In this document: positions 51,400 through 61,377 of the stretch, one piece after another
Layout of the letters: every line of letters begins with the position of its first letter
Numbering within the stretch: position 1 is the first letter of the stretch
Source of the DNA: an uncultured Robinsoniella sp.
GTDB taxonomy: Bacteria > Bacillota > Clostridia > Lachnospirales > Lachnospiraceae
DNA length: 64,000 nt
Reading direction: 5' to 3'
Assembly (NCBI GenBank): GCA_900539655.1
Contig: UQCR01000014.1
Location: 1-64,000 of the forward strand
Notes under the pieces: model-generated
What the model was told of the DNA's origin: nothing
The model's input: the letters and a program-made list of their open reading frames with translations, nothing else
Database searches by the model: none
Position numbers and translations under genes: made by a program

Positions 51400-54318
51400 C
51401 TAGCCAATAAAAGGAACCAGTACTTTAAACAGGTCTTTTTCAGCTGCCAGCTTTTCTTCATTTCCGATTACACAGATATTATCCGCCGCCACAATCGCTT
51501 CCATGATCTTCCAAAGAGCACGGATATCTTCCTGGGTGGCATTTAATACTTCATCCCGTTCTTTCTGCAGATCTTCCTCAGACACATTGCTGATATAGGC
51601 GCCAAGGGAACGGATGCCTTTTGCTGCAGGATTTAATGGCGTATCCATTTCACTGATGGTGCCAATAATATATTTTGTCATATCCCGGTCATCTACTGTG
51701 AAATTCTTTACATAGTCCACAACGCCTTCGTATACTTCATTTGTTTTCCGAAGATTGGGATCACGGTAAGATACGAAGTAGGAATCTCCGGTTTTTCCAA
51801 ATCCGCTCATGCAGCCATAAGCCCCGCCTTTTACACGAATATTCAACCAAAGGTACTCATAGCTTAACACAACTTTTAAAATCTTCAATACCCCGGTATA
51901 CTTAAGACCGGCCTGTACAAAGTTCCCTGCTCTTGCCACATACTGGATCTTAGAGGAAGTCTGGAAGCCTTCATTCTTCTGCACCGTCTCTAATTTCCCG
52001 TGAGGCATGACACCTTCTCCTTCATACAGCTTTTCTTTTAAACCGGAAAGCCTGTCCATAAGAGGGGCAAATCCCGTTTCATCAGCCGTATAGCTGCACA
52101 GAAGCGTATCCTTTCGGAAAACCAGTTTCATAAGCTCTTTTAAAATGCGGATCAGCTCTTCTTTCTTTTCCTCAAAATGAACTTCCAGTGACTCAATCAG
52201 CTTATAAAAACGGATTCCGCTAACCGCATCATTCCATGCACTTGTCTGTGAGAAGTAAGACATGGAACGGACAGCTGCCGTTGAATGTCCTGCGGAATTT
52301 AACCGGACAGAAACCCTGGACTTTATCTCCGCAATAATTTCATACAGTCTCTTTTCATCTTCTAATTTTGAAGTGAAGATCATTTCTTCCATCATGTCAA
52401 ATGCAAAATCCAGTTTCTCATAGAGAATCTTCGCTTTCATTTCAAACATTGCCCTGCAGTCACCCTGTTTATCCGCAGCAAATATTTCAATTCCCGGATA
52501 GATTCCGCCGGAGTGAATATTGATCTCGTTAAACAATTCGCTGTAACTGTAATTCCTGGTGTCTACCATCCCCAGAACTGCTTTTAAAATACCCAGATAC
52601 GGAATATAGTCAAGCGGTACATATTTTGTATCAAATAATACTTTCAGGTATCCAATGCCATTGGTATACATGTTATGATGCAGTACCGTTGTATCTCCCA
52701 GCTGATGCTTTTCATTGTAGAATTTCCCGGCTTCCTTCTTAATATCAGAAGCCTCCAGCATAGGAATCGCTTCCAGCTCTTCTTTTGTAGACGGTGTTTC
52801 CTGGAACAGACTAAGCTTCTCTGTTTTATCCACCAGAGACTGGATTTCTTCAGACGTCAGGCTTTCCTTATATTCTTTTAACTTATTCTTTATTTCTTCT
52901 TCTATGATAGCCGTCAGACCTTTTTGCGGCTCCACAATTACAACAGATGCATGGGTGTTATTCAGCAGATATTCCTGAATCAGTTTTTCAAAATACCCGG
53001 TTTCTACCTGGTCTTTTAAAAATTCAAATATGCCAAGCTGCTTTAAATAATCAAATGGCGCTGCGTCATCATACAGCCAGCTGTCCATAACATCAATTCC
53101 GTACATCAGCCCCTTGGGATAAGAACCGTAGTCAGCCTCCCGGAATCTAAATTCCATATTGTTGATTCCGGCAAGAAGAGCTTTTTTATCTATGCCCTCT
53201 TTCACAGCCTGTTCCAGAACGTCCCGGATGATCTTCAAAAACCTGTCTTTGGAGTCTGTGTTTGCATTTTTAGCAACGACCGAAAAGATTGGCTGATATA
53301 CACTGCTGTCATAGGACCCCTGAATATCTTTTCCAATTTTTGCATCCAGCAGTGCCTGCTTTAATGGTGCTCCCGGAGCGGTCAGCAATGCGTATTCTAT
53401 GACAGAAAATGCATTCGCCAGACGAACATCCAGACTGGTTTTAATGACTATATTATAGGAAAGGAACGTGTTATCCTTCTCATCATCTGTATTGGAAATG
53501 GAATACTTTTTCTTAATCTCAATTGGTTTTTCAAATGGTTTCTGCATAGGAATAGCAGAATCTACCTGGATCACATCATATTTACTCAAATATTCTTCAT
53601 CCAGCCATTTCAGCCTTTCTTCCATATCTGCATTTCCATACAGATAAATGTAACTGTTGGACGGATGGTAATACTTTCTGTGGAATTCCAGAAAATCATG
53701 ATACGTAAGATCCGGTATAAATGCAGGATCCCCGCCAGATTCATTTCCATAAGGCGTATCCGGAAACAGGGAATTCAGTATTTCCCGGTCCAGAACATCA
53801 TCCGGAGAAGAAAAAGCCCCTTTCATCTCATTGTATACCACTCCATTATAAGTCAGCTCATCCTCCGGAGACTCTAAATGATAATTCCAGCCCTCCTGGC
53901 GGAAAATCTCTTCCTTATTATAGATGTTCGTATGAAAAACCGCGTCCATGTAAACATGCATCAGATTCCGGAAATCCTGGTCGTTGCAGCTGGCAACCGG
54001 ATACATGGTTTTATCCGGATAGGTCATGGCATTCAAAAACGTATTAAGGGACCCTTTCACCAATTCAACGAAAGGATCCTTTGATGGGAACTTTTCACTT
54101 CCGCACAATACACTATGCTCCAGTATATGAGCAACACCTGTACTGTCCTTGGGCGGTGTCCGAAAAGCTATATGAAAAACCTTATTTTCATCATCATTGG
54201 CAATCACCATAATTCTGGCGCCGCTCTTTTTATGTCTTAACAGATAACCCTTTGAATTAATATCCGCAATATCGTCTTCGATCAGAAGTTCATACTCCGG
54301 CAACGTGGTAAACTGCAT
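51400..54318 (-). CDS. M16C metalloprotease (PreP/insulinase type)
   Basis: A 972-residue clam-shell zinc protease. The inverted zinc motif is HILEH at 64-68 (His64, Glu67, His68) in the first half; the second half is a catalytically silent paired domain. GGAGG is 7-8 bases before the ATG. PreP-type enzymes degrade short peptides, signal or transit peptides. No signal peptide, so probably cytoplasmic. It has no obvious functional tie with era or the pdu module around it. Confidence 0.92.
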   Translation of the reverse strand: MQFTTLPEYELLIEDDIADINSKGYLLRHKKSGARIMVIANDDENKVFHIAFRTPPKDSTGVAHILEHSVLCGSEKFPSKDPFVELVKGSLNTFLNAMTYPDKTMYPVASCNDQDFRNLMHVYMDAVFHTNIYNKEEIFRQEGWNYHLESPEDELTYNGVVYNEMKGAFSSPDDVLDREILNSLFPDTPYGNESGGDPAFIPDLTYHDFLEFHRKYYHPSNSYIYLYGNADMEERLKWLDEEYLSKYDVIQVDSAIPMQKPFEKPIEIKKKYSISNTDDEKDNTFLSYNIVIKTSLDVRLANAFSVIEYALLTAPGAPLKQALLDAKIGKDIQGSYDSSVYQPIFSVVAKNANTDSKDRFLKIIRDVLEQAVKEGIDKKALLAGINNMEFRFREADYGSYPKGLMYGIDVMDSWLYDDAAPFDYLKQLGIFEFLKDQVETGYFEKLIQEYLLNNTHASVVIVEPQKGLTAIIEEEIKNKLKEYKESLTSEEIQSLVDKTEKLSLFQETPSTKEELEAIPMLEASDIKKEAGKFYNEKHQLGDTTVLHHNMYTNGIGYLKVLFDTKYVPLDYIPYLGILKAVLGMVDTRNYSYSELFNEINIHSGGIYPGIEIFAADKQGDCRAMFEMKAKILYEKLDFAFDMMEEMIFTSKLEDEKRLYEIIAEIKSRVSVRLNSAGHSTAAVRSMSYFSQTSAWNDAVSGIRFYKLIESLEVHFEEKKEELIRILKELMKLVFRKDTLLCSYTADETGFAPLMDRLSGLKEKLYEGEGVMPHGKLETVQKNEGFQTSSKIQYVARAGNFVQAGLKYTGVLKILKVVLSYEYLWLNIRVKGGAYGCMSGFGKTGDSYFVSYRDPNLRKTNEVYEGVVDYVKNFTVDDRDMTKYIIGTISEMDTPLNPAAKGIRSLGAYISNVSEEDLQKERDEVLNATQEDIRALWKIMEAIVAADNICVIGNEEKLAAEKDLFKVLVPFIG

Positions 54319-54416
54319 AAAATTTCCTCCATTTCCATTTCTCGCATTAAAATGCTTATGTGAATATTATTGCGATAATTATAACATTTATTCAGGGGGG
54401 TGGGAAGTACTAAATT

Positions 54417-54459
54417 AAAAGCAGCCACAACAAGCGATTCCACGCATGTTATAGCTGCC
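54417..54459 (-). terminator. Terminator of the pdu/rha operon
   Basis: GCAGC..GCTGC with internal complementarity forms a stem at 54421-54458, and on the minus strand TTTTAATTT follows. Element F lies between it and the pduO stop. The remainder of 54319-54416 shows no supported feature. Confidence 0.7.
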
Positions 54460-54489
54460 TTTCCATCATTTTTTTATCCATATGGAAAA

Positions 54490-54647
54490 CTTGTCTGAAA
54501 ATTCATTCCAGCCATCTGCATGCCCCATTTTGCGGCATATTTGCCCCGAATTCAGGTTACGTAGCCCGCTACGCGCCCTTTATCCGGGACATCTCCCACA
54601 AACTGTGAAGCACATCTGTCAGAAAGCTGTTTTCAGACACACTCTAA
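54490..54647. repeat. Palindromic repeat element F (long copy)
   Basis: About 158 bases with ends ACTTGTCTGAAAATTCATT and GTTTTCAGACACACTCTAAG as inverted repeats and a central ACGTAGC..GCTACGC hairpin near 54560. It shares CGGGACA..TCTCCCACAAACTG with element A and the GCCATCTGCA segment with D, so it is probably the fullest copy in the window. Its right end supplies the TAG stop of pduO. Confidence 0.78.
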
Positions 54648-55735
54648 GAAAGCACTTCCTCTAAAACTCGCAGCCCATACTGCGCAAGCTTGTCATCTTC
54701 ATCTCCGGTACCACCGCTTACACCAAGTGCTCCAATCATTCGTCCACCGGATTTTAGCGGAACACCGCCGCCGAAGAATACCATCTTGTCTCCTTCTATA
54801 TGATCCAGTCCCTGGAACGTTGCTCCCGGTTTGATCAATTCGCCCAGTTCCATTGTAGACATCTTAACTGCAGCAGCCGTATAGGCTTTTTTAATAGCAA
54901 CATCAAAGCTTACCAGAAAAGCCCCATCCATTACATGCACTGCAATGGGATTTCCATCCGGTCCGCAGACAGCTATTACCGCCTGCATGCCCTGGGATTT
55001 GGAATACTCTTCTACTTTCTCAATCAGTTTCTTTGCTGCCTCCAGAGATATTTTCTCCGGCTTATTCATTCGTTTTAACACTTCCTGTATAATTGCTTCA
55101 CTCGTCATATCCATCAGTTTATCCTTATTAACCTTAACTGTATGATCCGTTACCGGATCAGTCTCTGGTTCTACGGGCTGTTTTGCTGCTGCAGGCAATG
55201 CTTTCGTTTGTTCGTGCAGACCGGAATCTTCTGACATAACCGCATCTGTATAACGGGCTAATATAAACAAGTAATCAGATAAGCGGTTCAGGTACTGTTT
55301 CGCCACTTTGTCAGAGCCATATTTAATGGTGACGCCAGACAGATAGCGTTCACATCTCCTGGTTACCGTTCTGGCAATGTCTACTTCAGCTGACACGGCA
55401 TTGCCTCCCGGCAGTACCCAGCCCTGGGGCATGGTAAACGCACTCTCCATCCGTGCCATTTCTGTCTCCAGCTTTGTTACTTCAGCCTCTTTTAACTTAT
55501 ATTTCATATTGTGCGGGTCTGCGATACCTGCCATTACGGTAATAAGCGTATCCTGAACAGACGCAAGCATTTCTTTCACCTGAGGCTTGCATACTTTCGC
55601 CTTTACCAGCCCCAGATGGCTGGTAAGTTCATCGATGCTTCCCAACAGGTGAACTCGCTCATCTGATTTTGGCACATTTTTAGTTTTAATCAGGTTGGTC
55701 ATACCACCATCGCCATTTTTTGTCGAAATGCCCAT
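54644..55735 (-). CDS. pduO: PduO-type cob(I)alamin adenosyltransferase with GlcG domain
   Basis: A 363-residue fusion. Residues 1-185 form the PduO ATP:cob(I)alamin adenosyltransferase (STKNGDGG, RVHLLGSIDELTSHLGL, VLPGGNAVSAEVDIARTVTRRCER), which makes coenzyme B12 for diol dehydratase. After a linker, residues about 220-363 form a GlcG/HbpS-like domain (GAFLVSFDVAIKKAYTAAA, FFGGGVPLKSGGRMIGALGVSGG). This is the same two-domain order as in enteric PduO, whose C-terminal domain binds heme. Its stop codon TAG lies in repeat element F. It lies after rhaB on the same strand. Confidence 0.93.
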   Translation of the reverse strand: MGISTKNGDGGMTNLIKTKNVPKSDERVHLLGSIDELTSHLGLVKAKVCKPQVKEMLASVQDTLITVMAGIADPHNMKYKLKEAEVTKLETEMARMESAFTMPQGWVLPGGNAVSAEVDIARTVTRRCERYLSGVTIKYGSDKVAKQYLNRLSDYLFILARYTDAVMSEDSGLHEQTKALPAAAKQPVEPETDPVTDHTVKVNKDKLMDMTSEAIIQEVLKRMNKPEKISLEAAKKLIEKVEEYSKSQGMQAVIAVCGPDGNPIAVHVMDGAFLVSFDVAIKKAYTAAAVKMSTMELGELIKPGATFQGLDHIEGDKMVFFGGGVPLKSGGRMIGALGVSGGTGDEDDKLAQYGLRVLEEVLS

Positions 55736-55846
55736 ATTTTCAAACCTCGCATTTTATGCCGGATTCTTGTTCATCTGGCAATCTAAAGTTATATCCATAT
55801 ATCAATTTGTATCAGACAATCCTTAAAATCCGAAAAGTCATCGGTC

Positions 55847-57271
55847 TTATGCCGGAATATGTACCTCCTGTGCAAAGGATGCCTTTACAACCCTGCGTCC
55901 TTCTTCCAGAGATTCAATAGCTCCCATTGCTTTTAACTGCATAACCACATTTCCGAGAACAGAACCTTCAATCGGGCCTGCCACTACTTTCTTGCCGGTT
56001 GCTTTCGCTGTCAGTTCACATAAAAGCTGGTCCTGGATACCGCCGCCTACCATATTAATACATGGAATTGTTTCTCCGGTCAATACTTCCAACCCTCTGA
56101 TCGTTGCACCATATTCATTGGTAAGGCCGTTGTAAATTGCCATTGCAATTTCGCCAAGTCCTTCCGGTGTTCCCTGTCCGTGTTCTTCACAATATGCGAT
56201 AACTTCTTTCATCATGTTATATGGAGCGGTAAATCTCGGGTCATTAGGGTCAATCATGAAATCCTGTCTCTTTGCTTCTCTGGATGCCTTGATGATATCA
56301 GGGAAGGAAACGTCTCCCTCGAACTCACACCAGTTTTTACGCAGGTTCTGCATAATCCATAAACCGTTGATGTTCTTCAGGTAACGGATTTTGCCTTCAA
56401 CGCCGCCCTCATTTGTATAATTATATTCAAAAGATTTTTCTGTTAATATCGGCTCATCAATTTCCATACCAAAGAGTGACCAGGTTCCGCAGCTTAAGAA
56501 TGCCGCATTTTTCTCCTCAAATGGAGTTCCTGCTACTGCTGATGCAGTGTCATGGCTGCCAACTGCAATTACTTTTACTCCTGAAAGGCCTGTCTCTTCA
56601 ATGACTTCCGGACATAAATCTCCGATAATTGTTCCCGGTTTTGTCAACTCTCCAAACAGTTCTTTTTTAAGACCCACTTTTTCAATCAACTCATAATCCC
56701 AGTCTCTGGTTTTGGCATCCAGAAGCTGTCCGGTACTTGCCATTGTATACTCATTGTACATTTTGCCTGTGAGGAAATATCCAAAAAGTTCCGGCATAAA
56801 TAAGAGGCGAACTGCTTTATCATAAATGTCCGGGCGCATTTGTTTATCTGCATAGATCTGGAACAGCGTATTAAAATTCATAAACTGGATTCCGGTTGTT
56901 GCATAAATATCCTTTAGGGGAACAATTTTGCCTACTTCTTCGATCACGCCAATCGTTCTGTCATCACGGTAGTTTACTGGATTGCCGATGAGATTGCCAT
57001 CTTTATCGATTAAACCGTAATCAACACCCCAGGTATCAATTGCAAGGCTCTGGATCGGGATTTTCTTAGCTGCTGCTTTTTTCAATCCTGTTTTCAATTC
57101 ATGATATAAACGGAAGGTATCCCAATAAAAATTCTTTCCTACACGAACCGGGTCATTAGCGAAACGGTGTAATTCCTCTAATTCAATTTTCCCATCCTGA
57201 TATTTGCTTAAAATCATTCTTCCGCTGGACGCTCCAAAGTCAAACGCCAGATTATAAATTACTTCTCCCAT
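55847..57271 (-). CDS. rhaB: Rhamnulokinase
   Basis: A 474-residue FGGY-family kinase phosphorylating L-rhamnulose to L-rhamnulose-1-phosphate. The N-terminal phosphate loop NLAFDFGASSGRMILS and the second-domain FLSCGTWSLFGMEI and NMVGGGIQDQLLCELTA are clear RhaB patterns. The ATG at 57271 has GAGAGGTG 6 bases upstream; the GTG three codons before it overlaps that site. Downstream aldolase RhaD would give DHAP and lactaldehyde, the precursor of 1,2-propanediol, which links this gene to the dehydratase cluster; the aldolase, isomerase and lactaldehyde reductase are not in the window. Confidence 0.93.
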   Translation of the reverse strand: MGEVIYNLAFDFGASSGRMILSKYQDGKIELEELHRFANDPVRVGKNFYWDTFRLYHELKTGLKKAAAKKIPIQSLAIDTWGVDYGLIDKDGNLIGNPVNYRDDRTIGVIEEVGKIVPLKDIYATTGIQFMNFNTLFQIYADKQMRPDIYDKAVRLLFMPELFGYFLTGKMYNEYTMASTGQLLDAKTRDWDYELIEKVGLKKELFGELTKPGTIIGDLCPEVIEETGLSGVKVIAVGSHDTASAVAGTPFEEKNAAFLSCGTWSLFGMEIDEPILTEKSFEYNYTNEGGVEGKIRYLKNINGLWIMQNLRKNWCEFEGDVSFPDIIKASREAKRQDFMIDPNDPRFTAPYNMMKEVIAYCEEHGQGTPEGLGEIAMAIYNGLTNEYGATIRGLEVLTGETIPCINMVGGGIQDQLLCELTAKATGKKVVAGPIEGSVLGNVVMQLKAMGAIESLEEGRRVVKASFAQEVHIPA

Positions 57272-57344
57272 GTCTTGCACCTCTCATTTAAATTTTAGAA
57301 TTTGTTTTTTATAATCATAGAAACCATATTATATAATTTCTAGT

Positions 57345-58112
57345 TTATTCATCCTCATTTGATAAAACTTTTACACCGCGCTCTGCCAGAGGCTTGCGCC
57401 ACTCTTCCGGAATCTTGTCAGTAACAAGAATATCTCCGCTTTCCAGATTTAACACCTTTACAAAGAAAACTTCGCCCATCTTACTGCTGTCAGCCGCTAA
57501 AATCGTTGACTTTGCGCTTTTGCGCATGGCGATCTTTACTTCTGCTTCCATTTCATGAGAGTCTGTGACTCCTTTTTCAATATCCACACCTTTACAGGAA
57601 ATAACGGCTTTATCCACATAATAATGGGACAATACTTCCTGCGTTGCCTTACCAACCAGGGAAAGGGATGAGTCTCTAAGGTTTCCACCGGTGGATATTA
57701 CCTGGATTCCGTCATTTCCGGACAATTCAATGAGCACTTCCACAGAGTTGGTGATAACCGTGAGCTTTTTCATCCGTTTAAGCTCCTGCGCTATCATCAG
57801 GGAGGTGGAAGAGCTGTCCAGCATGATACAGTCCCCTTCTTCAATAAGCCCGGCTACTTTTTTCGCAATAACCTGCTTTTCCTTGCGGTTGGTCTTTTCC
57901 CTTATTTTCAGGGGCATGTCCATAGTGATATGCTTATTGAGCACAGCTCCGCCATATGTTTTCTTCACAAATCCTTCTTTTTCTAATTTTTCCAGATCTC
58001 TTCTGATTGTTTCTTCTGTAACATTGTATTTTTGACTGAGTTCCGCCACTAATACTCTTTGTTCTTTTTGTAAAATTGATAATATCTCATTCTTTCTCTC
58101 AATTGCCAGCAT
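57345..58112 (-). CDS. DeoR-family transcriptional regulator of the rhamnose/pdu module
   Basis: A 255-residue regulator. The DeoR winged helix is at about 5-58 (RKNEILSILQKEQRV, VTEETIRRDLEKLEKEGFVKKTYGGAV) and the sugar-phosphate-sensing domain at about 75-235 (IMLDSSSTSLMIAQEL, STGGNLRDSSLSLVG). It is transcribed with pduC-H upstream and rhaB downstream; a phosphorylated rhamnose or fucose intermediate is the likely ligand. The start at 58112 has GGAGGG at 7 bases. Confidence 0.92.
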   Translation of the reverse strand: MLAIERKNEILSILQKEQRVLVAELSQKYNVTEETIRRDLEKLEKEGFVKKTYGGAVLNKHITMDMPLKIREKTNRKEKQVIAKKVAGLIEEGDCIMLDSSSTSLMIAQELKRMKKLTVITNSVEVLIELSGNDGIQVISTGGNLRDSSLSLVGKATQEVLSHYYVDKAVISCKGVDIEKGVTDSHEMEAEVKIAMRKSAKSTILAADSSKMGEVFFVKVLNLESGDILVTDKIPEEWRKPLAERGVKVLSNEDE

Positions 58113-58172
58113 ACGTGATCCCTCCAGATATTTCAATCAAATTTTCAAGCTGATTTTAAAGCTGCAGTCTTA

Positions 58173-58517
58173 TTATACATCATATACCTTTTTAAAAGCT
58201 ACTCTTTTAATTGCTCTTGCGCTGTTTGCTCCCAGCGACCTGCACTGAGAAAAGCTAGGGTTGTTGATCTCAAATACATTCTGCCCTTTGTTCAGGCCTC
58301 TCATCTGCATAGCTGCACGCAAACCGGTAATCCCGATTCCCGCACCCAGTATAGACCCCGATGCCGCTTCGTATGCCAGTTCATCCAAATCCGCGGATTC
58401 CAGTTCCAGTACTTCGTATAAAACGCCTTCTTCTTCAATACCTGCACAGATCTCCCGAAGCAGATCCCTGTCCGGCTGATTACCACAAATCAGAATGGAA
58501 GGCTTTTTAGCAATCAT
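58173..58517 (-). CDS. pduH: Diol dehydratase reactivase small subunit
   Basis: A 114-residue protein matching PduH/DdrB (ILICGNQPDRDLLREICAGIEEEGV, ILGAGIGITGLRAAMQMRGLNKG). With PduG it removes damaged cobalamin from inactivated dehydratase. It overlaps the pduG stop by four bases. Normal length. Confidence 0.95.
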   Translation of the reverse strand: MIAKKPSILICGNQPDRDLLREICAGIEEEGVLYEVLELESADLDELAYEAASGSILGAGIGITGLRAAMQMRGLNKGQNVFEINNPSFSQCRSLGANSARAIKRVAFKKVYDV

Positions 58518-60331
58518 TTAATTCCTCCCAGATAGGAAAGTACCAACCCTGTGGCTACCGCATTTCTGGGTCCTTCACAACGTCTGATATTTCCCCGTCC
58601 GCAGACTATTTTATAATTCGAAAGTTCCTCCATGAGCATCTGGGGAATTTCAAAATCTTCTGCTGAACCCCCTACCAATACAACATTTGGTATATTTCTG
58701 AGATTCCGGTCAGGGGCTACCTGCGTCAGAGCCCGGACTGCATTTCGTACAAAAACCTTTTTCTTGGCTTCCCGCCTTACAGCTGCAATTTTCTCCATCG
58801 GAATATCTTCTTCTATTTTAATGAGCTCTTCGGGATGAAGCAGCACTACATTTCCAAAATATCTGGGGTCTATGGAATCTTCAAAAAACTGCATCGCACC
58901 GTTTTCCAGCCTCATATGAAATAAGCTTTCCACTCGTGCCAGGGGATATTTCTTAATCTGCTCTGCTGTTGTTCTTGCTGACAGGCCAAGCTCCGTCTGA
59001 ATCAGCATCGATACCAGTTCTCCAGCACCTGCCTGATGGGTCGTTCTCACCATCCCCTTTTCATCGATCATCGCTGCATCCGTAGAGCCACCGCCAAGAT
59101 CGAGAATCGCCAGAGGAAGCTGTGTTCCAGGGGTAGTACAGGCACCAAGCGTAGCCATTACGGCTTCTACTCCCGCCACCTTTGTATAAATACCCAGTTC
59201 CTCTTTCAATTGATCTGCAATCTTCTCCATGGGCAGCTGCCTGGTTTTTACCATAGCCGCAATTCCCACTGCCTTTTCCATACACATCTCTCCTGCGAGA
59301 GAACCGGAAATCTGCACCGGAGCCAGGGTATCTACCGCAAGGATATCGGTAATGCGGATATCCTGACCGGTTTCATCGGTCACCTTTTCCATGCCCTTTT
59401 TAATACCGGAGAGCATATTTCCAACATTGGTATCCGGCTGTCCGCTGATATCCCGGATCTCCCCTGCTCCTAAAAGAGTATCCATAATCGCATCCGCACC
59501 TGCATCAATATTCACTGTCGAAGAGTTTGTTCCTTCTATATAAATATCCCCTGCGGGCAGAATATTTTCTTTTACATTGCCGTGGGGAGTTTTGATCACT
59601 ACGGCACTTCGTTTCCCAATGAGGCTTTTTGCAATTGGCGTCACCATTCTGGTTTCTTCCGGTCCAAGTTCCAAAAGCGTTGCTATCCCATATGGATTAG
59701 ACAGCATACTGATTCCCTGTCCGGGAAGTGCCACTTCAATAGCAGCAAGTTTCCCTTCCGGTACCCGCTCAATCTGCCGCACTTCATCAATAATGGGGAT
59801 TTCAATGGAAATCCTGTTTTCAATTAGAACTGCTTCATCTGCCTGAAGTATCAGACCTTTGATGCTAATACGACCGCTGTATTCATTGATCAGTTCTGCA
59901 ACTTCATCATAACCATAACGGCTGGATGCTGTAAGTATATAAGAGATACCGCTTTTCGCTGATGTGATCTCTTTAAGCGGCAGTAAATATCCCACCGCCT
60001 GGCCTGCTCCTGCAGGCGTGGAAGGATTGTGCCCGATCATAGAGGATTCTGTGATTATGGTCTCCGTTATGGTTTCCATTGCCGTGTCCCCAATAACAGG
60101 TGCCGCCTCATTAATCCGGATCAGTTCTATTTCATTTACCTTCCGGTCAATACGGCCCATGGCTTCCAAAAGAGCTGCTTTTATCCCATGAACATTTGCC
60201 ACGGTGCCTTTCGTTCCCGTAGTCATACGGGAGGCACTGGATAAAAAGCGCAGTCTGCCCTCTTCCGAAAAAGAACCGATACATACTTCAGTTGTGGAAT
60301 TGCCAATATCAACACCTGCAACTATTTTCAC
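58514..60331 (-). CDS. pduG: Diol dehydratase reactivase large subunit
   Basis: A 605-residue ATPase of the DdrA/PduG family, Hsp70-like, that swaps inactive cobalamin out of diol dehydratase. AGVDIGNSTTEVCIG at 5-19, the LDLGGGSTDAAMIDEKG phosphate loop near 415 and a conserved VLVGGSAEDFEIPQ near 560 are visible. It overlaps pduE and pduH by four bases on either side, so translation is tightly coupled. Confidence 0.96.
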   Translation of the reverse strand: MKIVAGVDIGNSTTEVCIGSFSEEGRLRFLSSASRMTTGTKGTVANVHGIKAALLEAMGRIDRKVNEIELIRINEAAPVIGDTAMETITETIITESSMIGHNPSTPAGAGQAVGYLLPLKEITSAKSGISYILTASSRYGYDEVAELINEYSGRISIKGLILQADEAVLIENRISIEIPIIDEVRQIERVPEGKLAAIEVALPGQGISMLSNPYGIATLLELGPEETRMVTPIAKSLIGKRSAVVIKTPHGNVKENILPAGDIYIEGTNSSTVNIDAGADAIMDTLLGAGEIRDISGQPDTNVGNMLSGIKKGMEKVTDETGQDIRITDILAVDTLAPVQISGSLAGEMCMEKAVGIAAMVKTRQLPMEKIADQLKEELGIYTKVAGVEAVMATLGACTTPGTQLPLAILDLGGGSTDAAMIDEKGMVRTTHQAGAGELVSMLIQTELGLSARTTAEQIKKYPLARVESLFHMRLENGAMQFFEDSIDPRYFGNVVLLHPEELIKIEEDIPMEKIAAVRREAKKKVFVRNAVRALTQVAPDRNLRNIPNVVLVGGSAEDFEIPQMLMEELSNYKIVCGRGNIRRCEGPRNAVATGLVLSYLGGIK

Positions 60332-60720
60332 AGAAGAATCCCTCGTTTCTCGTACACCTCCGCTGCTTCCATCACCAGTTTTGCACAGTGTACCGCTCCA
60401 TATTTCTCCAATAGTTCCTTCGCCATCTCAACCAGTTCCCGCTTTGTGGACCGGTTGGGACGCAATTTATTATACATATCCAAAATTACATCGTCTGGAA
60501 CATCCACCAGTTCTCCGGCGCGTTCAAAATTTAACGCCATAGGGTCATTTCCGGCTTCCTTGGAAACCTGTCCCTGTTTTTTTAACATATCCTTGGAAAT
60601 TTTAATGTCATCTGCTGTGATATTTCCTTTTCTCACCTGATCCAAAGTAATATCAGACAGCTTTTTTCCAGTCTTTGACGTAATGCTTTCTGCTTCATAT
60701 TGTCCTAATGGGTATCTCAT
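60328..60720 (-). CDS. pduE: Diol dehydratase small subunit
   Basis: A 130-residue gamma subunit of coenzyme-B12 diol/glycerol dehydratase (YPLGQYEAESITSKTGKKLSDITLDQVRKGNI, FERAGELVDVPDDVILDMYNKLRP). The start at 60720 is preceded by GGGAGG and lies one base past the pduD stop; an earlier in-frame ATG is within pduD. Confidence 0.95.
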   Translation of the reverse strand: MRYPLGQYEAESITSKTGKKLSDITLDQVRKGNITADDIKISKDMLKKQGQVSKEAGNDPMALNFERAGELVDVPDDVILDMYNKLRPNRSTKRELVEMAKELLEKYGAVHCAKLVMEAAEVYEKRGILL

Positions 60721-60721
60721 C

Positions 60722-61366
60722 CTATGCTTCCTCCCATTCAATTATTGGTATTTGCATATCTACCTGTTCTGTCTCGCGAATATGCATAAGCGCTGCCTTT
60801 ACCTGGAATTTAGCACGAACCATAGGATCATTAATGCTCTCAATAGGAGTCACCTTTTCCCCTTTTACATATCGTGCTGCATTTCTTCCTATTTTACGGT
60901 AGGTATCCAGTGTCATAAGCGGTGCCTGAGGAAATAATTCCAGATTGGACAAAGGATAGAGATCCTTCTGGTGAATCACAGCAGTTCCTTTCGACTGGAG
61001 TCCGATCCCAATACCAGAGCCACTGATCTTGGCTGCTTCCAGTCCCATAAAACATACATCCGATGTCTTCAGTACTTTAACTACTCTTGGAACCATTCCT
61101 TCTTCTTCAATTCCGGCTTTCAGATTCTTCAAAACCTCATTCAGATCCAAGCCAACAATCGTTGCACTGATCTCTCTCTGAAACGCAGGTCCCACTCCAA
61201 TCACTACTTCCCTTGGATCTGTTCCTTTCTTCGCCAGAGGAAAACCGGAATAATCTGTTTTTACAACAGTGTGGCTTTTGGCTGCAGATGCGGCAGAGGG
61301 ATTTTTGCCAAGCTGGGCGATAACCGCCTTGGTAATGCTCTGTATTAACTCTTCATTTAATTCCAT
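60722..61366 (-). CDS. pduD: Diol dehydratase medium subunit with encapsulation-type N-terminus
   Basis: A 214-residue beta subunit (GVGPAFQREISATIVGLDLNEVLKNLKAGIEEEGMVPRVVKV-type core, cobalamin contacts). Residues 1-20 (MELNEELIQSITKAVIAQLG) form a short amphipathic helix followed by a flexible Ala/Ser linker (about 21-40), the arrangement known in enteric PduD to pack the enzyme into a bacterial microcompartment. AGGAGG precedes the ATG. It lies 11 bases after pduC. Confidence 0.94.
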   Translation of the reverse strand: MELNEELIQSITKAVIAQLGKNPSAASAAKSHTVVKTDYSGFPLAKKGTDPREVVIGVGPAFQREISATIVGLDLNEVLKNLKAGIEEEGMVPRVVKVLKTSDVCFMGLEAAKISGSGIGIGLQSKGTAVIHQKDLYPLSNLELFPQAPLMTLDTYRKIGRNAARYVKGEKVTPIESINDPMVRAKFQVKAALMHIRETEQVDMQIPIIEWEEA

Positions 61367-61377
61367 TCTGCCACCTC

